A program made the position numbers and the translations under genes. Positions 40,510 to 55,400 of a stretch of DNA of 64,000 nucleotides are shown one piece after another. Source of the stretch: Echinometra lucunter (Eukaryota > Echinodermata > Echinoidea > Camarodonta > Echinometridae). Position 1 is the stretch's first letter. Every line of letters starts with the position of its first letter. Location of the stretch: contig CM057165.1 in assembly GCA_029962745.1 (NCBI GenBank), forward strand, positions 20,110,516 through 20,174,515, read 5' to 3'. The notes under the pieces are model-generated. The model ran no database searches and was not told where the DNA came from. It saw nothing but the letters and a program-made list of their open reading frames with translations.

Positions 40510-43500
40510 AAGAGAGACAGAGAGAGAGAGAAACAAAGAGAGAAATGAGGAGCAGTCAAGCCTAAGAGACAATAATATCCTCCTAACAATAGAGAATGAG
40601 TTTAATATCTGATGCTTGTTTTGTGCAGTCTCTAGATAGGGCTGGTTTTCATACTAACAATAGAAAAAAAAAGCTATTAATTTTGACAAGTGCATGAGAG
40701 TTATTAAGTTGCCATGGTAATGTTATGACAGTAGGGAATCAATGCTGCTTTACAGGCAAAGAAAAGGTATAGGGACAAAAATGAAAGTAAAACATATGAA
40801 TCTGGAGCATACAAGGTCAAAGCATAATAAATTTTAACTATTAAAGAAATCGAGCTGTGAGTGATCTGCTATATAAGTAACAGCCAATGCAAGATTTAGA
40901 CATGAACAAATATCTATGTACAAAATGTCAAATGTGACTGCATTCTGAAATATCTATGACTTTCATTCTGAAAGATTCAAATGCTGAATATATCTTATAT
41001 GATACAATTCTTAACTGAATATAAGATTAATAATGTCATGTTTATAGTACAATGAATCATGCTATTTTCTGCCGATGGCACTGGCTTTAGTGGCTTAGGA
41101 TAGTTAAAATTAACTGTTGCTCATCAAAATGAACATGAGAGGCACTCCTACACATAACGATTCACTTTTCCAACAGAGATTCAAAAGTTGTGACAAAAAG
41201 TTGGCTATTTCTTGGTCTTGCCAAAAGCTGGTTTTTAAAAAAAGTTTCACATTTCTTAGTCTTAAGAAGATATATTGCAAAGTCATAATCATTTTTCAAA
41301 TCCAGTATTCTCACCTTAGAGTGTACAGTAGGCTCCAGCTTGATGCTGCATATCACTGATAACAAATTAATTTTGTGGCTGGAATCAATTACATGTATCT
41401 TTATTTTTATTTATTAGAAGACAACAGTAGAAAGGCATTCACTTGAATTTAGAGTAGATATCTTGATTTTAGCTTTCTTTCTATTTGCAGGTCAAATGGT
41501 CTACATATCATTGTACTGATTCACTTTTGGCTGGGCAATTTCGTCAGCAGATTGAAGATATTATAGAAACGTGCCTGAAATTATCATTGTTCTATTACAC
41601 CATCAGGCAATAGAAAATGAAGTGGAATGAACAAATAAACTTAGTGAGGCATTTGTCATAACTTCTAAATAAAAATATTTATAAAACTGAAACAATGTAA
41701 TCCGAATGTGCCCTGAACCTGCAGCGTTTGTTTCCACATAAAATGTCAGAAACATGACATCATGGGGTATTGATTTGGTGAACGGCCAAATTCAATCACA
41801 ATTCTCTACGCTAAGGCCAACATTGTTTTGAACTGGAAAGCTGTATCAACACCACCGTCCTTTTATTGAATCAGTTTTCGCCAAACACTGCCACTGCTCA
41901 TATCAACAGAGACGGGCTGACCAATGAAGCAACTAAACAGACCAGAATGAAAAGGTGAGAGGTGATATAGAGAAGGAAAGAAGAAAGAAAGAATAAAGAT
42001 TTTCAAAATGCTACAGCAGTACTTTGTCAAGAGCATCTAATGCTTCCAAATTTTCTACAAAAACACACAGGCTTTAGATGCTATTTCTCCTCATATACTG
42101 ATAAGGATCACTTGAAATTCATACTAACATATTATCATTTTACGATGAATATCACCTCGATATAATTTTCGGCCTTACAATGGCAGCAAAGTATGTCAAG
42201 AAAGTGACATATTTCACTATCAAATCAATATCAGCATTCACTAGACACTAGTATTTTAACATTTGTTATAAAGTTAACCAAAATGTCTGATTTCTTAAAT
42301 ACTGACTACGGAAACATCTACTCTTGATCTCAAAACTAAAACATTTATTTCACCATAGAAATAGTCAAAGTGGTTAGAATTTCCAGCTTTCAATGAAAGC
42401 ACGCTGAAAATGTGAGCATGAGCATTGTGAATAGCAAATTATTATCAGCCACCTAATAAATTTCTATTATCTGTGTTCAATCATTTAAGTGAACATGAGC
42501 ATTTTCATTATCAAATTAATACAAGTAGTCACCAGTATTTTAATGTCTGTTGTCAAGTTATTCAAATTAGCTGACATTTTAAACTACCAATCAAGATCTA
42601 TTCAACCTTCAAGAACAAGATGTTTGTTTTTACTGTAATAATTGCATAAGCAATTAGCCTAAAGGTTAATGGAAGAAATAAAAACCAGATATTATTACAG
42701 GAAGCACAGAGATTTTTGAATATAAAATCTAATGTCAGCAGCCTATGTTATTTCAATTTTTGAGGTAAAGGAAAGCAGAAATTTCTTGATTTGTAGAGGT
42801 ACTTTTCAATCTGCTTCAGCTTTCAAAGTGAAATTTCATTACACAGATGTAATTGCCTCAATACTTGGAGTTTAATATCAATGATTGCAAACTACTTGTG
42901 CTTTAAGAGTGTACCAGTTGCATGAAAAGATAATTTGTATACAGCTTGTATAACTCCCAATAAACTCCACCTGGTATTCTACTGGTTAATGGCTAGGGAG
43001 TTTAAAAAAAAAAGATTTGACATAAGACCACAACACATGGAATTAAAGGGCACTTTGATCCACTAAATGCCCAAATTATGGGGGCATGCATACATGTATG
43101 TGGACTATACTTACTGTTTATGTCATGTTATATAAATTGTGTATATTATGTTCGTTGAGAGTATATTTGAACTGACAAAATCTTTTCACAGAATTGATAT
43201 TTAAAGCTCATATTTTGAATACAGTATAGTCACGTTGAAACCCTATCATACAGAGCCTGATGTCTGCAGGTACTGTTACACTTTAAATTGAAAATTTCAT
43301 TTCACCATAAAATTGGCCTCAGTACTTGATTATTCAAAGTACTGATCACGATCTCCTAAGGTTTGAAGCCAAAATTCTGTTTTGCCTTGAAAAACACTTT
43401 CATGTTCAAGATTTCCTACCTGAGGGATATTATCCAAACATGCTGAAAACTTAAACATCAGCACTGTCAGTATGAAATAAAGATTAGACATTTGCCATAT

Positions 43501-46454
43501 TTCACTATCTGCGATGAATTTGAAAACCCAAATTGCATTTCCATGGTAATCTCATGGACGATGTTACAAAAGCAATAACAATCCACTCACTCTACATCAC
43601 AAATGAATAGAAATCTCCAGATATTGCTTTCATACTGAAGCTTTTCACATGGACAAGTTGAACAGACATTTGACAATAGCCATTTTGTAGCAATGTCAGG
43701 TATATGATAAAATGCAATACAGAGAGATGCCGACCTTTTATCAAATTTTGGCGTGTTTTTATGTCTAGAAAGAAGTATCATAAAAGGGAAAAGAGTATAT
43801 CCTACTTTACAGCCATAGGAATTTACAGTAACTAAAGTTAAGAAAAACAGTACTTTGCTTGAAATCTGCATTATTTTTCCTAAAAAGGTACGAAATAATG
43901 CTAGAAACAACTGGCATCACTGAAAACACAAATTAGGACCAAAATGAAACAAAATTCTTTATAACTTTTTTGCCTTTCATTTCAGGAGCATGCACTATGG
44001 TATCACAATATGATATGGGGAAAAAAAGGGAAAACAGGGAGAAAGAGAAAGAGAGACAACAGAGAGAGGAAGGAACAGAAAGGTGGAGAGAAATAAAATG
44101 TAAGCGAGAAAGGGGAAGAGAAAGAGGAGAGAAAGAGGAAGGGATAGAGAGGGAGAAAGAGAAGGGGAGATGACAGAAATAAAGGGATCACTTGGAGGAA
44201 AACATAAGTGTAAGAGAATGAGAAAAAAAAAAAGATAGACGAGGGGAGAGGGAAAATTCTTTGAAAAATATAACAGAAAAACAAAGTATGAACATGAATA
44301 ATATCATAAAAACATGCAGTCTAAATTTCAATCCACAGCATGTCATATTTAGAGTAAACCCAATACCTGAGATGTGGAGATGATATGAAAAAAAAAGTAT
44401 GTGGGTGTGGGTGAGGGGTGGGGAAAACACTATGTTTGGACTTCTTATCTGCAAGCAATCACCATGACATTTTCAACTGTTTCCAATCTTTTCCTCCCCC
44501 CAATAGATGCCTCCTGAAAAATGTCAAGAACCCTCTGTTGGAAAGTCTATGTTCCATTTAATTTCGCACAAATTCCCCCAGTCTCCTATGTTTGTTCCAC
44601 GTCTTATCGGATCCGAGAGTGCATTTTGATGAAAGGAGAGAAATCCTTTTAAAATCCTTTTTGCGGTGTCAACACCTTCCTCTCCACATCTCAGCTTTGT
44701 TCTCAGTTGCCATAGCAACGGACGGGTGGCAAGAGGATCAAATTATCGTTCAAGTGCACGGTGGAGAAGAAAGCTCAATCACAATTTACATTGTAACTAA
44801 ACATCCTTTGACAAACTGGCAGTATTGTAATGCCTCCTTTACACTGATTATCTATGTTTATGATTGAAAATGGTGAATGGATGAACTTTCACTAATGGGG
44901 AGTTGCAAGAAAGTTGCAATCGATTGCAAATAATTGCTAATTTTGAAACAACCATTCTGATTGGCTGAGGGTCTGGCCTTTTAAGAAGACATGCATGCAA
45001 CACTGATTTTGATTGGCTAGTGGCAATCAGTTGCAACTTGCAATCGATTGCAACTTTCTTGCAACACCCCATTAGACTTACCATAGTTGAAATATGTATT
45101 CATTGAAAATGATTGATCAATAGAAGTGTAATAAATGAAAATCTAAAATTTGTATACATTCACTGAAATCATGCATTCATTTTTAAATATGTATTTTTTG
45201 AGATTATATTTATTTTGAAGCATGTATTCATTGACAGAATATATTTTCATTAGGAGACAGAGCATTTGTATGTGCAGCCTCAAAACTGTGGAATAATCAT
45301 CAGAAATCATTAGAAATCAGGAAATTTCCAACTGAAGATATATTCAAATCAAAACTTTAAAAACATCTCTTTACTTAACTGCTTACTATTTTTTAAGCTT
45401 ATTAAACATATCAGGAGCTCTTGCAGTGTAGAAGAATAGAGATAGGTTCCACGCTATATAGACCGATATAATTATTATTCATATATTCATGTAACATGCA
45501 TTTTCATAGAAATTTGTATCCGTTGATAACATTTTTACTGCAAGTATGTATTTACCGAAACTAGTCCACTCTGTGACCATTCTTTTCAGCCTTTAATAAA
45601 ATCATTCTGTTTGGCCTGTAATCATTCTTTTTAGCCTTTGATAATCAACCTGAAACAGTTCTGCTCACATTTACACGTACTTGTTGCTAGAAACTCTTAC
45701 AAGGAGTAAACATTATCCCCTAACGTACTCCAAGCAAGTATCTACGGTTGGGCCTCCCATAAGCCATGCCAGCACTAATGTTCTAATGTGACTTATCACA
45801 TGCACTGCGCAAGCCTAAAACACCACATAGCCAGTGGTGCAATGTGAACAAATGATACTGTTTTTTTTAAGTAGAGCGTCGATGTCAAATTAAATTTGAT
45901 TCTTTGCCACTCTAAAGGACGCCGGAGGCATGTCAGACGCCTTCTTCAAATTACCCTAGAGGAAATGTGTGCTTGTGCTCATGGAGGAAGGGGTGCAGAG
46001 AAGGGGTAGGTTACCAGTCTCCATGGTGGGACTGTATGTAGTGATGAATTAGTAGATTAGTTTATTGTGTGCAATTGTGATTGGGCTTTTGCAGATGTGT
46101 ATCAATCAGATACAATATTTTGCACTGGGGTGTTGTAGTCTAGTGGATATGTCACCTCACGGTGGATCTCATGGTTCACTGTTTGAGTCCAGCCACAGCA
46201 CTAATGCACTAAGGCATGACATTTATGCTTGCCACTCTCCACCCAGGTTTATATTGGGTATCTGGTATGAAAGAATTCCTCTAAATACCTGAGTGCTGGA
46301 ACTGAATTTGATATGGACAGTCATGTTTTTCTTTTGATTTACACTCTTTCAAAACTGTCCATGGACTTTAAAGTTTATATTTTGAATATAGTGTAGTGAC
46401 ACTGAATCCCTAACATACAGGGAGAAAAATGTCTTTTGATCACTGATGCACTTT

Positions 46455-46485
<31 letters not shown>

Positions 46486-49400
46486 TCCGTCATTTGGTTT
46501 TGATGGCCTTCCACATTCCACTATGCATTGTTTGCATTTATATTTACTGTGTGATCAATCTATATGCGATGTTAGCTCAAGCTATGCTCATCCAGACACA
46601 TATTTTTCTGTTTGATTTGATGTGATTATACATGGTGAAAGTTTGAAAATATATAAATAATGCACATGACAGAGGGCATTATTGACTGCTTTGAGGGGCA
46701 TGGTTGGAACTATAGCCCAAGGTATCTCAACACTGTATTATGTCCTGAGACAAAGTCGAGGGGCATAGTTCAGTCTCAAGATCACCGAGGAGCTATAGTT
46801 TTAACCGTGACCCGAAAAATAAGCAGTCAATATTGTTTTATATACCGCATCCCACTCAATTTATGCTTAATTAAGGCATTAAAATGAAGTTGTCGTGCTA
46901 CTGATCAGAGAAATTAAAGTAATTCAATTTTCACCATGCGCAAATATAGATACGTGCACAAGATACTTACGCGCATCTTACCTGGCCTACTTCTCTAGAG
47001 CTAGCGCTTAACAAACCATGTACTTATGTATTGTACACGGAGGTTGAACTATCATGCCCAGTCAATAGTATTTTCGCTATATGCCCTGCAGTCGATCAGC
47101 TAGCAGTTTCCATGACTGCCTCTTTGACCAATCAGAGGCCTAGAATCTTAGAATAAGATATATAATAAGAAATATCTGATAGTAACTTTGAACAGTCTGA
47201 AACAACAGTCTGAAACACACAAGGAAAAGCCGAGTGTGTTTTTGACTATTGTCCCAAAGTTACAGAGGATGGATAATTCTTCTCAATGCCCGACCAAGTC
47301 ATGTGCTTTATTTGTTCTATAAAATAATGGTATTTGCCACAGCTTTTATACAGTATGGGAAACCAAATGAAGCAAAGTAACCTTTCAGCAGTCATTAGTA
47401 CCAGTGATTAGTAACTTTTACTGTTAGGCAAAATAAAAGACTGGTCATGTGATAGATCTCAGCCAATCATTTGATTAGGATCCATCAGCAACATTCTATA
47501 ATGCATGATGATGCACATAGAAATGTAAACATCGAATCAAAATCCAATCAGACTATGTGTAAAAACGTATCAGTGGCAGGTCAATGCATTATGAAAACAA
47601 AATGGAGCATTAAGGATGCAACCATATGGGAAAGTAATTTCCGTGGGAATGAGCGATCATCCATTTGATCACATTTGTTCAGGCAGCTCACGGATGTGGT
47701 GCAATTTGGAAATACTGCATTGCATTCTAATTCCCTAATTCATATCTGTACTTCAACAAGAAGTAATTCTAGCATGTTCAGTTCAGGCAAGGTTAGTTAC
47801 CTCTACTTTCATGCTTAACTCCTTGAGCGTTCTTTTCGTATTAGTGCACATTCGTACCATTGAAATGAACAATCATAATAATTAGCTTCCTCCTTCACCA
47901 CTGTACCAGTGAAACTAAAAGAATAATCACATTATCAACATTACACTAAGGGAAGTAGAATTTAAAGGAGATATCAAAAGAACAATTGTCATTATTTTCT
48001 CCTCATTAAGTGAGTATGCAATAAGTTACATGATACATTGTCTGTTTTTTTTTTAACAAGAAATGTGAAAATAACAATATAAGGGTGTTTCCCCTGAACA
48101 TAAATACAATACAACATAACAGATAAAAAATCGGTTTGTTTTAAAGTTCCTTGAATTAAAGACCGAAATAAATTGGAAATAAAATCTTGAAAAAGCCTAA
48201 AGTAAAAGCAAAGCTTCCAGGTCATATGCTCTGGAATCTATGGCTTATGGGTGTTATACTAAAATCAATACATATCTAGCAGGTTAAAAAGGAATTTGGG
48301 GAAAACAGAGCAAATCGATGCCTTGCTCTTTTCAACATGACAACACTCCTACTCTTTGCCCCTTTTAAACCTAGAGAACACATAAGTGCTCTTGCTTACA
48401 CCCTGTATCATGTACTGACATACGAGAGGATTATTCACACAATCTGTGTGTATCTTCTGCATTAAAAACATCTTCAGCAATGACATGAATACTGAAAACG
48501 TTCAGTGCCTCGTGCCAAAAAAAGAGAAAGATGGGGATGGGGGGGGGGGGGTGGGTCATATCACCTGCTTAGAGGCAAAAGGGTGTACTCAAAGAGAAGC
48601 TTGAGTTCTGGAAAGGTAAAAACAATTTGTAAGCTTTCTCATTTTTTTTTTAAATGTGACTTAAGAAGAATATCATGGAAGAAAGGTTCCCTGAGAGGGG
48701 TTGCTCTTCAAATACCATCATTTCCAATTCAAGAGGATGAGAAATTAGGTGAAGTGTTCTGCCAGTACATTCATGACATCTTTGTGTGTGCCAAAGTTTT
48801 CTATTTGAGAAGCCCTAAAGGTCAGAATTTTCCTTTAAAATGAAATCATGAAACTGACCCTATTTCACATCAATACTGAATAAACTACTACTCATTATGG
48901 ACCCCGATGAAGTGAAATCAGCTCTAACAATGGAAAAGGGTCAAGGGTCAAATAAAATTTATATATTGCTTGGTCTTTATTTAATCATACAAGCATTTTA
49001 ATTCCTGACCTGATTTATTCAGTAATATATGATTTCACTATTTAGTCAGCAATGGTGAATAAAACAGACTTGCTTCTCTTCATCTTTAAAGTTTTTAAGT
49101 TTCAAGGACATTGGTTAACATTGTTATGATTTAAAAAAATCTTGTTTTGTTACTTGAAAATGGGATAAACATAAGGGTTATAGTGTAAAAATACCAGTCT
49201 GAAAGTTTCAAATTATATCTACAGGAAGTATGTTTAAATATCAAAAATGTGAACCAATGTTTGAAAAATATACGAGAGTTGGTTGCACAGAATAGACATA
49301 AGGAGTGCGCATGCGCGTATGACTCACCTTACCGTACTGTGTGCATTGGTGTATCACGCGGCGGGAGGCACATAACGGCATTTTCAAATTCAAGCAAAGT

Positions 49401-52400
49401 GGTCCTCTTAGTGAGTGTCTCGTGAGACGAATGATAATAAAATTGCCGTTTGCGTCTAACTTACACTGTTTCATTCCAAATTATGGTTGATTTCAGGGTT
49501 TTTGAGTGCAAATACAAGTACTCATACACATGTTTCATCTTAGTTTGAGAATTTTTAAAATCAGCTGCTCACAAAGTTAGCCAATGCCTTTAATTAGTAA
49601 TAATAATTTTCTCCCTTCTTTAAATGAACTTGTAATTTATTTGTATTTAAGAGAACGGTTGCTGGGCTGGTGCCATGAACATCTTTGGATGGTGTGTGCA
49701 CTCTATAAGTTTACACTGTTATTCTTATTATCATCTAAAAAGGTATAGATAGAACAACAGATACTAAATGTTTGAAACTGCCACTGAAAAGGTTAAAGCA
49801 CATTTTAATTGACCACTATTTCTCAGCTGTCTCTGCTTGTTTTTCTGGACTTAATGATGTTTATTACTGGACTGGCCATCTGAACTCTCACAAATCCCCC
49901 TGAGCAGTTTTCTAATTGACTTTTAAGAAAGATGGACTAGATGATGTATACACATCTTGTTAATGTAGTAAAATACTAGAAAATTGTTCTACAAAGAAGG
50001 CGTAATAATCATCCGATGAGAAGCCCAAGGCTATTTCCGGAAATAATCATATCCAAGAGAATGCTGAAAAAATAAATCCGGTGAATTTTAAAACCTCACT
50101 CCCCCCCCCCCCCATTTTTATGATGACCTTTTTCATTAAAAAAAAAAATCTGAAGTAGAAATAAGCATCAGAAGGCTGCAGATATTTTCCATATTCTTGT
50201 AAAAGAATAAGAGAATTTTTGTATGTGTCTCCTTAACATTAAATATTTAGATCAATGTAAACCAACCCCTTTCACAAGTTTCTCATGGGTCTCTTTTTCT
50301 TCATTATTTTTGTTTTTAGACAATGCAAAAAGTACTGATCATACATGACACTGAAAGGGCAGAATTCAGTACTCAACAGGTTAATAGATCTCAGGTGGGT
50401 GTTTCACAAAGACTAAGATTGACTCAAATCGCTCTTAACTATGGCAGGCCATTCATGCCACTGTTTGCTTTCACCATCGGTCTCTCAAGGGATGCGCAAA
50501 TCATTGTCACAAATTTCAAGAATTTACATTTTTTGTTTTTTTTCATCAATTATAAAAAAATTGTCAATTCTGCAGATTTGTGACCATGATTTGCAAATCC
50601 TTTGAGAGATCCATGGTGAAAGAAAACAGTGGCATGAATGGCCAGCCATAGTTAAGTGCAATTTTAGTCAATCTTAGTCTTTGTGAAACACCCCCCAGGA
50701 CTATCATCCCATCATGAATAGGGTACTCAATAGCTTTTGCAGGCTCTCCTCTAAAACTATAATAATTTTCTATTAAAAAATTACGCATTCTATGGTTTAC
50801 CATGTACCTGAAATACAATCAATCAATAGATAATACCATCTAAAATTGCATTTTACTTTTAGTTTCAATTTTGAACATGATACTAATAATCCCAAAGAAA
50901 ATAGCTTCTCAGGAGCTTTCGAAGGCCACCCTGTCAAAATAATTGCTATATACATTCTATTTTCTACAATAAGGAACAAAAAATCAATCAAGCCATCTAT
51001 TAAACCATGTGCAAAGGCACATTACAACAATATCCTGAGGGTTAATCTCAAAACAAAAGCAATCTCATTGTTGCATATGAATATTTTACAACCTCATTCA
51101 TCACAACATGACATTATTAATTCCATGTTGCTAAGTCCAATGTAATGCACATGAACATCTAACGCACAAACACATTATAAATACTTGAGGGTGAATGCCG
51201 TTACAGCAAAGTGACATTTCATTGTATCAATTATAGCAAGAAACATGTTAACTCTATGCTAAGTGCAATTACTTACCACCCACTCGAGCCTACGAAAATC
51301 AATTGAATAATACACATTCATCATTCCCTATTCTCTATCTGACAAGTTAAGGACATATATTAATCATTTACCAAAGAGAGTGTCATACTTAAAACACCAT
51401 GCTCTCTGGGTAGACTATTCTGCAGGGGCGTGCAATAGTTAATCCACTGAGTATGGTTTGATTTCAGTATAGACCCTAGTCTAAATTATCTCAGGCTTAT
51501 AGTACTCAACGGGTTAATACGGATGATACTGTATTTGCTCCTGTGCCATCTTCTTTGGGCCTAATATAATCGCAGAATGTGATGTGGCACGTGCGACAGC
51601 AGATGCGCCAAATCACTTTTCGAGTAAAACGCGATTAAAGATTTTATCTGTTTTTCAACTGCTCATTGCCATTTGTTATGAAGTTGAGCTGTATGATTCA
51701 AGCACAGATAGAAAGCCAAGTGTCTACTCTCGCCTTCCATGTAGAATCGTACTAAAAAAAAACTTAAAGTTCAAATCTTAACACAGTAAAGCTTCAAACG
51801 CAGGTGTCGTTTTGTAGAAATGTTGCTTCAGCGTAGGAAGAATGCACAAAGTGGCACTTCATGTAGAAAGCAAGTACGATTTTGCGCACCCAAAAAATTT
51901 CACGAACCGGCACAAGCGCTCGTGTCGCGCTGTGTTGTGTCACTACAGCACGAGAAAAAAATTCACGAACCGGCACGAGGGTGCGCGCCGTTGAGTTTTC
52001 TGTACAAAACTCAAAGGCGTGTTACGGCGCGCACCCTCGTGCCGGTTCGTGGATTTTTCTTAATGTAGATTTTCAGGCTCGTGTCGTTTTTGCACTTTAA
52101 TTATCTCTTTAATTAGAAAGAATTGGGTTCTAAAATTTTGTGAAATGAAAGACCATGGCCAGAGAATGATATAACTGAAAATAACTCAAATTTGACTTGG
52201 GACGCAATTTTGGGGGTTTGTGCCACTTCGTGAATTCAGCAACGATATGATGCTTAGGATGATTAATAATAACAATAAAAAATAATAATAATAGCAACAA
52301 TGAAAATGATAATGACAATAATGATAATAATAATGATATGTCCATTTATATAAGTGCAGCTTTACTCTACTGTGCTTTACAATGTATCATATTATTAACC

Positions 52401-55400
52401 CAGCTGCAGCTGGGCTACCATGATCAGATGCAAAAGCTTTAACCCATTCGTGACAGAGGTCCACATTTTGTGGTTTGGCCTAATATGTTTTGATGCAAAG
52501 CCCTAAAAATCATACCAAATACATGAGCAGAAAGAGCAAAAACTTCTACACAAACTGTGCCAATTTTGGTTGCGTCAATATTTGTTGTTTGATGCTGAAA
52601 TTTTTTTAAAGGAAAATAAGCATTAAAAGCCTTAAATTGGCAATGTGATAGAAAGTCTAAAATCACCGTTTTCCCCTGCAAATTGGCAACTTTTTGACTT
52701 CTCATCATAATTTCTGTCAATTTATATTCATTGCGGATACATGATGTTTTATAAGAAAAAATGGTAGCAATGAAATAAAAATGTTGGTATTGCCAATTTG
52801 AAGAATAAAAGCTGATCAAATTAGGCTTTAAATAATTCCTGTCACGAATGGGTTAAAGGAATTCCCTCCTACTGGGTACCCACTTACTACACCTGGGTGG
52901 AGAGTGGCAAACATGGATTAATGTCTTGCCAAAAGATGTTAGTACCAGGCTCGGATGTGAACACTCGACCCTTTGATAGAGAGTCAAGTGACTGAACTTG
53001 AGAGAGCTTTCTATGTTGCAAATACCCCGAATTTGTCATAATGTCGTGTAAGTAAGTACATGTACCTGAATACGGATTTATTGCTTATTTTTTTTAAAAA
53101 GTACATAAATTTTCATCATTTATGTAGATGTGTATCAATATTTCATGTAACGAATAATATCCCCCCCAAAAAAAAAACACTCTTGACCATAAATGCAAGA
53201 ATCGAACCTTAATTTTATATGATGGTTGAATTAATATTAAGAAATTTTAAATGTGCTATGGCATTTCTATAAAAACCTAAAATATACTAGAAGATATCAA
53301 GTACTTTGTATATTCATGTATTTTTAAAAAAATTCATTTTTGTTATGAATTTATTTTCATGATTTTTGTTGACTATCATTGTTACTTTGGGTGATAATGA
53401 GTCATCCTGTCTAAATATCCAAAATAAGTAAATAAACAAATGAATAAATAAATGAATGAATGAATGAATGAATAAATAATTAAATGAATAAATAAATAAA
53501 TAAAATAAATAAATAAATAAATAAATAATTACATGAATAAATAAATGTTTTATAGCAACACTAAAACCCACTGGAAATAAGTGGAGAATGAGAAAGGAAT
53601 TGTTTTCAATGGATTCAATGACAAGAGAAAAAGAATTTCAACATGCTGAAAATAAAACATTCCAAGATTTCCAGAAATGACAAAAAAATAACTTACCAAT
53701 CAATTGCAACTGACTTTGCTGCTGGTGACATGCTAAAGACAAGAAGAAGAAGGAAAAAAGAATAATAGACTTTAATTCTGAAAACAAAACCAAAACAGGG
53801 TGATTAATGAATACTAGAAACTGTCCTAATTACTCTTTTTATACCTTTTTTTGTAAAAGAAATAGTTAAGTTTTATTGAAATATAATTTTTTTTTACCAT
53901 AGCTGTAATTGTGAAAACAGAGCTTATATAGTCCTTTCAAAATGTAATGAAAACATGAAAGAGGCATATTTTTCACAGCTTGATTCAGAGAAGCCAAGGT
54001 CAAAGACCAGTAATGGTTGAGGTTTTAGGCAGGCAATGCATGAGATCGAAAGGTGTGTGTACAATATATATGGGGATAGGCTGTGATGTAGGCGTGAGAA
54101 AGAGATTTTTGGGGATGAGCAAGAGCCCCCAATGCGGGAGTCTCAAGCCTAATGCGTGAGACTTGACATGTCTGTTAATTGCGTCTCTTAAAACAGGAAC
54201 TTTATAATGATGATGAATTGTGTTGAAAAAAAAAGGCCAAAAACGGCTTCACAAAATCTATGTTTATTTCAAGGAGTTAAATCAGTGTAGAAAGTTTTTG
54301 ACTCTCCCTTGCATTATTATAATGTCTTTATTCAAGATCAAGGTAAAAAGCAAATAACACAAGAAAAACAAAAGAAAAATGACCAGGTCCAGTGTCCCAT
54401 ATCGGACAAATGGCAGGTCATAGTAAACAAATTATACAGAAGGAATTCAAACATAAAAAAATGATGATCGCAATTTACTTAACAGATCTGGAGAATGCGA
54501 TTATATTTCTTGTGATGATTTTGTTGGTAGATATTCTAATATTGGTAGGGATTTCTCTTTATTACATGTGAATGTTAGAAGTTTGTCTAAGAATTATGAT
54601 GACTTATTGGTTGAACTGTCTTGTCTTGATTATGAGTTCTCTGTAATTGGTATTTCTGAGACCTGGTTCAAACCTACGACAGATATTAATATGTTCTTAA
54701 TCCCGGGTTATTCCCTTATTCATGTCTGTAGATCTGCTAAATTGGGAGGAGGTGTTGCTTTATACATTAAAGAAGAGCTTGAATTTAATATTTGTGAAGA
54801 TATATCTGGTTCAAGACCTGGCTATGAGTCTTTATTTGTTGAGATTAGTATTAAAAATAAAAAGATCTTAGTGGGCTGTGTGTATAGAGCCCCGGATAGT
54901 GATATTAAACTTTTTATTGAAAATTTTGAGCAACAGATGGCATACACTAATATGGTCAACAGGGATACGTATGTGCTAGGTGATTTTAATATCAATCTGT
55001 TAAATCTGGACTCTGATAATACTGTGAATGACTTTGTTAATTGCATGTATTCACATGGCTTATTAGCTCTGATTTCTAAGCCTACTCGAGTGGCACGGAC
55101 TTCGGCAACTTTAATCGATAACATCTTCACAAACTGCATTCATAATGAATTTACTTGTGGAATTCTATGCTCAGATATATCTGACCACATGCCTATTTTC
55201 TGTTTTAATGAGGGAAGGGTTGTTGATTTCAAGAATAAAGGTCAGTCAGCTTTCAAGCGTGTGATAACTGATGAGAAAATATCAAGTTTTAAACATGAAC
55301 TCATGGGAATCAACTGGCAGAATGTTTTTAACATAGATGATGCTGACAGTGCCTACGATACTTTCATGAGGGACTTCTCGGAACTGTATGATTTTTATTT

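Larger units (their letters stand above)
37876..53696 (-). other. 15.8 kb intron before S2
   Basis: The largest intron. Recognised contents are SINEs and MITEs at 37.9, 38.4, 39.5, 44.9, 46.1, 46.7, 48.6, 49.1, 50.4, 51.9, 52.4 and 52.9 kb plus simple repeats. Stretches 40546-44019, 45075-46119, 46836-48584 and 50699-51889 hold no gene or repeat I can name; short open frames there lack family motifs. Confidence 0.8.
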
